Source: CAYZXK01 sp964482395
GTDB lineage: Bacteria; Planctomycetota; Phycisphaerae; UBA1845; Fen-1342
Length of the DNA stretch: 15,030 nt
Direction of reading: 5' to 3'
Assembly (NCBI GenBank): GCA_964482395.1
Contig: CAYZXK010000180.1
Span: 1-15,030, forward strand
A program made the position numbers and the translations under genes. The notes under the pieces are model-generated. The model ran no database searches and was not told where the DNA came from. It worked only from the letters and a program-made list of their open reading frames with translations. This document shows, in pieces, positions 13,518-15,030 of the stretch (the stretch's first letter is position 1; the number at the start of each line of letters is the position of its first letter).

Positions 13518-15030
13518 TCAGCGGCCCACCAGCTCGAATTGCGGCTGCCACCGCTGGTACCACAGTTCCATCATCAGCAATGCCCAGAGGTGGTGTTCGT
13601 AGTTGGCACGTCCGGATAAATGGTAGCCGATGAGGTTTTCGAGCCACTCTGGTCGAAAGAGGCGGGTGGACAGACCGGCCTGGTCCAGCAACCGCTCCCG
13701 GAGAAATTCGCGCGGTTCTTGGCGAAACCACCTTCCGATCGGCACTCCGAAACCCATCTTCGGCCGGTGCAGGACCTCACGCGGCAGCCGGTCCCGGGCC
13801 CAATCCTTGAGAATGCGTTTGCCGCCCGTCAAACCGAGCTGCCAGGCCAGCGGCAGAGAACGTGCAAACGTTACCAGCTCGTGGTCGAGCATTGGAGCCC
13901 GGCATTCCAGGCCCCAGGCCATGGAGGCGATATCCACTTTGGTGAGCAAGTCATAGGGCAGATAACTTTGAAAATCGGTCTGCACAGCCCGACTGGCCGC
14001 CGGGCCAGCCGCGCTGTCATGCAGCGTGGTAAACCAGTCCGCCGGCTCATTCAGATCCAGCATGGCCGCAAACTCGTCACGGTAGGCCGCGGCCAGAACT
14101 TGGGGCGGAAAAACGTTGATCCAGGAGAGGTAGCGCATGGCCGGCCGGTCGGCCAAGGCAATTAGCAGGCGCCGGAAGCGACTGCTCAGGGTGCGAGGGC
14201 GGCCGTGGGGCAAAAGACTGCCGACCCCAACCAGCCCCCGGCGCAGGAATTGCGGAATCCAGTCCACCCCGGCAGCCAGCCGGGCGGCCCGGTAGCGGTC
14301 GTAACCGGCGAAGCATTCGTCGCCGCCGTCGCCGGTCAGGGCCACTGTGACCGCCTGTCGGGCCCAGCTTGATACGTACCAGGTCGGGATCGCCGAGGAG
14401 TCGGCGAAAGGCTCGTCGTAGTGCCAGGCCAGGCGATCGAGGATTTCCCGGGCCTGCGGCGTAACCCGGTGCTCGTGATGCTCGGTCTGGAAGCGTCGGG
14501 CGACCAACCGGGCGAACGCGGTCTCATCATACTGCGGGTCGGGAAACCCAACGGTGAAGGTTCTCAGCGGCGAGGCCCCCAGCTCGCGCATCAGCCCGAC
14601 CACGATCGAAGAATCCATGCCGCCGGACAGGAACGCGCCGAGCGGAACATCTGCCACCAGACGCCGCTCGACTGCGGCTTTGAGCAACTGGCCGAGCCGG
14701 GCCTTGGCGTCGCGATAGCTGCCCTGGAAAGGCGGCGGGGCAAGCTCCCAGTAGCGGCGCGGCGTCCCGGTCGGCACTCGCCCGGCATCGATCGTCAGGT
14801 AGCAGGCCGGCGGCAGCTTGCAAAACCCCTCATAGATCGAATAGGGGGCCGGGACATACTGGAAAACCAGGTAGCGGTGCAGGGACTGGGGGTCAAGTCG
14901 CCGCGGAACCTCCGGAAGGGCCAGGATGGCCTTGGCCTCACTGGCGAAATACAGCCGGTCGTTGAAGATGGCGTAGCTGAGGGGCTTCTTGCCGAATCGG
15001 TCACGGGCCAGAAGCAGGCGGCCGCGATTC
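13518..15030 (-). CDS. asnB: Glutamine-hydrolysing asparagine synthetase (5' end outside window)
   Basis: About 504 residues are visible, roughly nine tenths of a class B asparagine synthetase. The N-terminal nucleophile Cys lies off the right edge. The end of the glutaminase domain is present: LLLARDRFGKKPLSYA, ASEAKAILAL and FQYVPAPYSIYEGFCKLPPA. The synthetase domain follows, with the PP-loop VPLGAFLSGGMDSSIVVGLM, FTVGFPDPQYDETAFAR, ALTGDGGDECFAGYDRY, LTKVDIASMAWGLECRAPMLD and KRILKDWARDRLPREVLHRPKMGFGVPI. It makes asparagine, or amidates another carboxylate, using ATP and glutamine. In planctomycetes such genes are often found in exopolysaccharide or cell-surface gene clusters, so the substrate may not be free aspartate; the flanking region would show this. 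KPLSYA has Ser where Tyr is usual (KPLYYA). It ends 118 bases before the fliN-like gene. Confidence 0.95.
   Translation of the reverse strand, partial: NRGRLLLARDRFGKKPLSYAIFNDRLYFASEAKAILALPEVPRRLDPQSLHRYLVFQYVPAPYSIYEGFCKLPPACYLTIDAGRVPTGTPRRYWELAPPPFQGSYRDAKARLGQLLKAAVERRLVADVPLGAFLSGGMDSSIVVGLMRELGASPLRTFTVGFPDPQYDETAFARLVARRFQTEHHEHRVTPQAREILDRLAWHYDEPFADSSAIPTWYVSSWARQAVTVALTGDGGDECFAGYDRYRAARLAAGVDWIPQFLRRGLVGVGSLLPHGRPRTLSSRFRRLLIALADRPAMRYLSWINVFPPQVLAAAYRDEFAAMLDLNEPADWFTTLHDSAAGPAASRAVQTDFQSYLPYDLLTKVDIASMAWGLECRAPMLDHELVTFARSLPLAWQLGLTGGKRILKDWARDRLPREVLHRPKMGFGVPIGRWFRQEPREFLRERLLDQAGLSTRLFRPEWLENLIGYHLSGRANYEHHLWALLMMELWYQRWQPQFELVGR

Overview
The window is GC-rich and densely packed with mostly housekeeping genes. 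It most likely comes from the chromosome of a planctomycete, probably a Phycisphaerae-like lineage. This rests on the high-GC codon usage, the protein style of the MurJ, RNase Y and FliN-like genes, and two small families (starting at 8913 and 9412) that I associate with that group from memory. No database search was possible, so the placement is an inference. I see no tRNA, rRNA, CRISPR array, insertion sequence or integrase.

Layout. 1-3518 (minus strand): a Trm112-like zinc protein whose end overlaps a calcineurin-like phosphoesterase, then a hot-dog acyl-CoA thioesterase, an exported cyclophilin-type prolyl isomerase, and an aconitase-A-family protein cut by the left edge. The aconitase lacks the Asp-Ser-His active-site triplet (it reads Gly-Ser-Arg). 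Two good sigma70-type promoters (TTGATT-17-TATCCT and TTGACT-17-TATCCG) drive parts of this block. 3776-6633 (plus): a Mut7-C-type RNase, an orphan beta-class DNA methyltransferase and a membrane-anchored helical-repeat protein. 6642-8315 (minus): RNase Y, convergent with the previous block, with a hairpin in its leader that covers its likely ribosome binding site. 8316-8912: a roughly 600-base intergenic region with several inverted repeats and promoter-like elements. 8913-12953 (plus): an envelope-oriented run of a one-helix membrane protein of unknown function, a membrane-tethered helix-turn-helix protein, an OmpA-family coiled-coil lipoprotein and the lipid II flippase MurJ. 12956-15030 (minus): a FliN-like flagellar switch protein and the C-terminal synthetase part of a glutamine-hydrolysing asparagine synthetase, cut by the right edge.

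How the genes fit together. The 8913-12953 run looks like a cell-envelope unit, with a peptidoglycan-binding lipoprotein next to the lipid II flippase. RNase Y and the Mut7-C RNase supply RNA turnover functions. The methyltransferase has no restriction partner in view and is probably a housekeeping or epigenetic enzyme. Two genes (Mut7-C RNase and murJ) have a -10 box 6-7 bases before the start codon and no Shine-Dalgarno sequence, so both are likely leaderless.

I do not see one obvious new multi-gene system. The strongest leads are the aconitase paralogue without its catalytic triplet, the overlapping hairpins before RNase Y, the membrane-tethered helix-turn-helix protein in the envelope run, and the leaderless promoter architecture.
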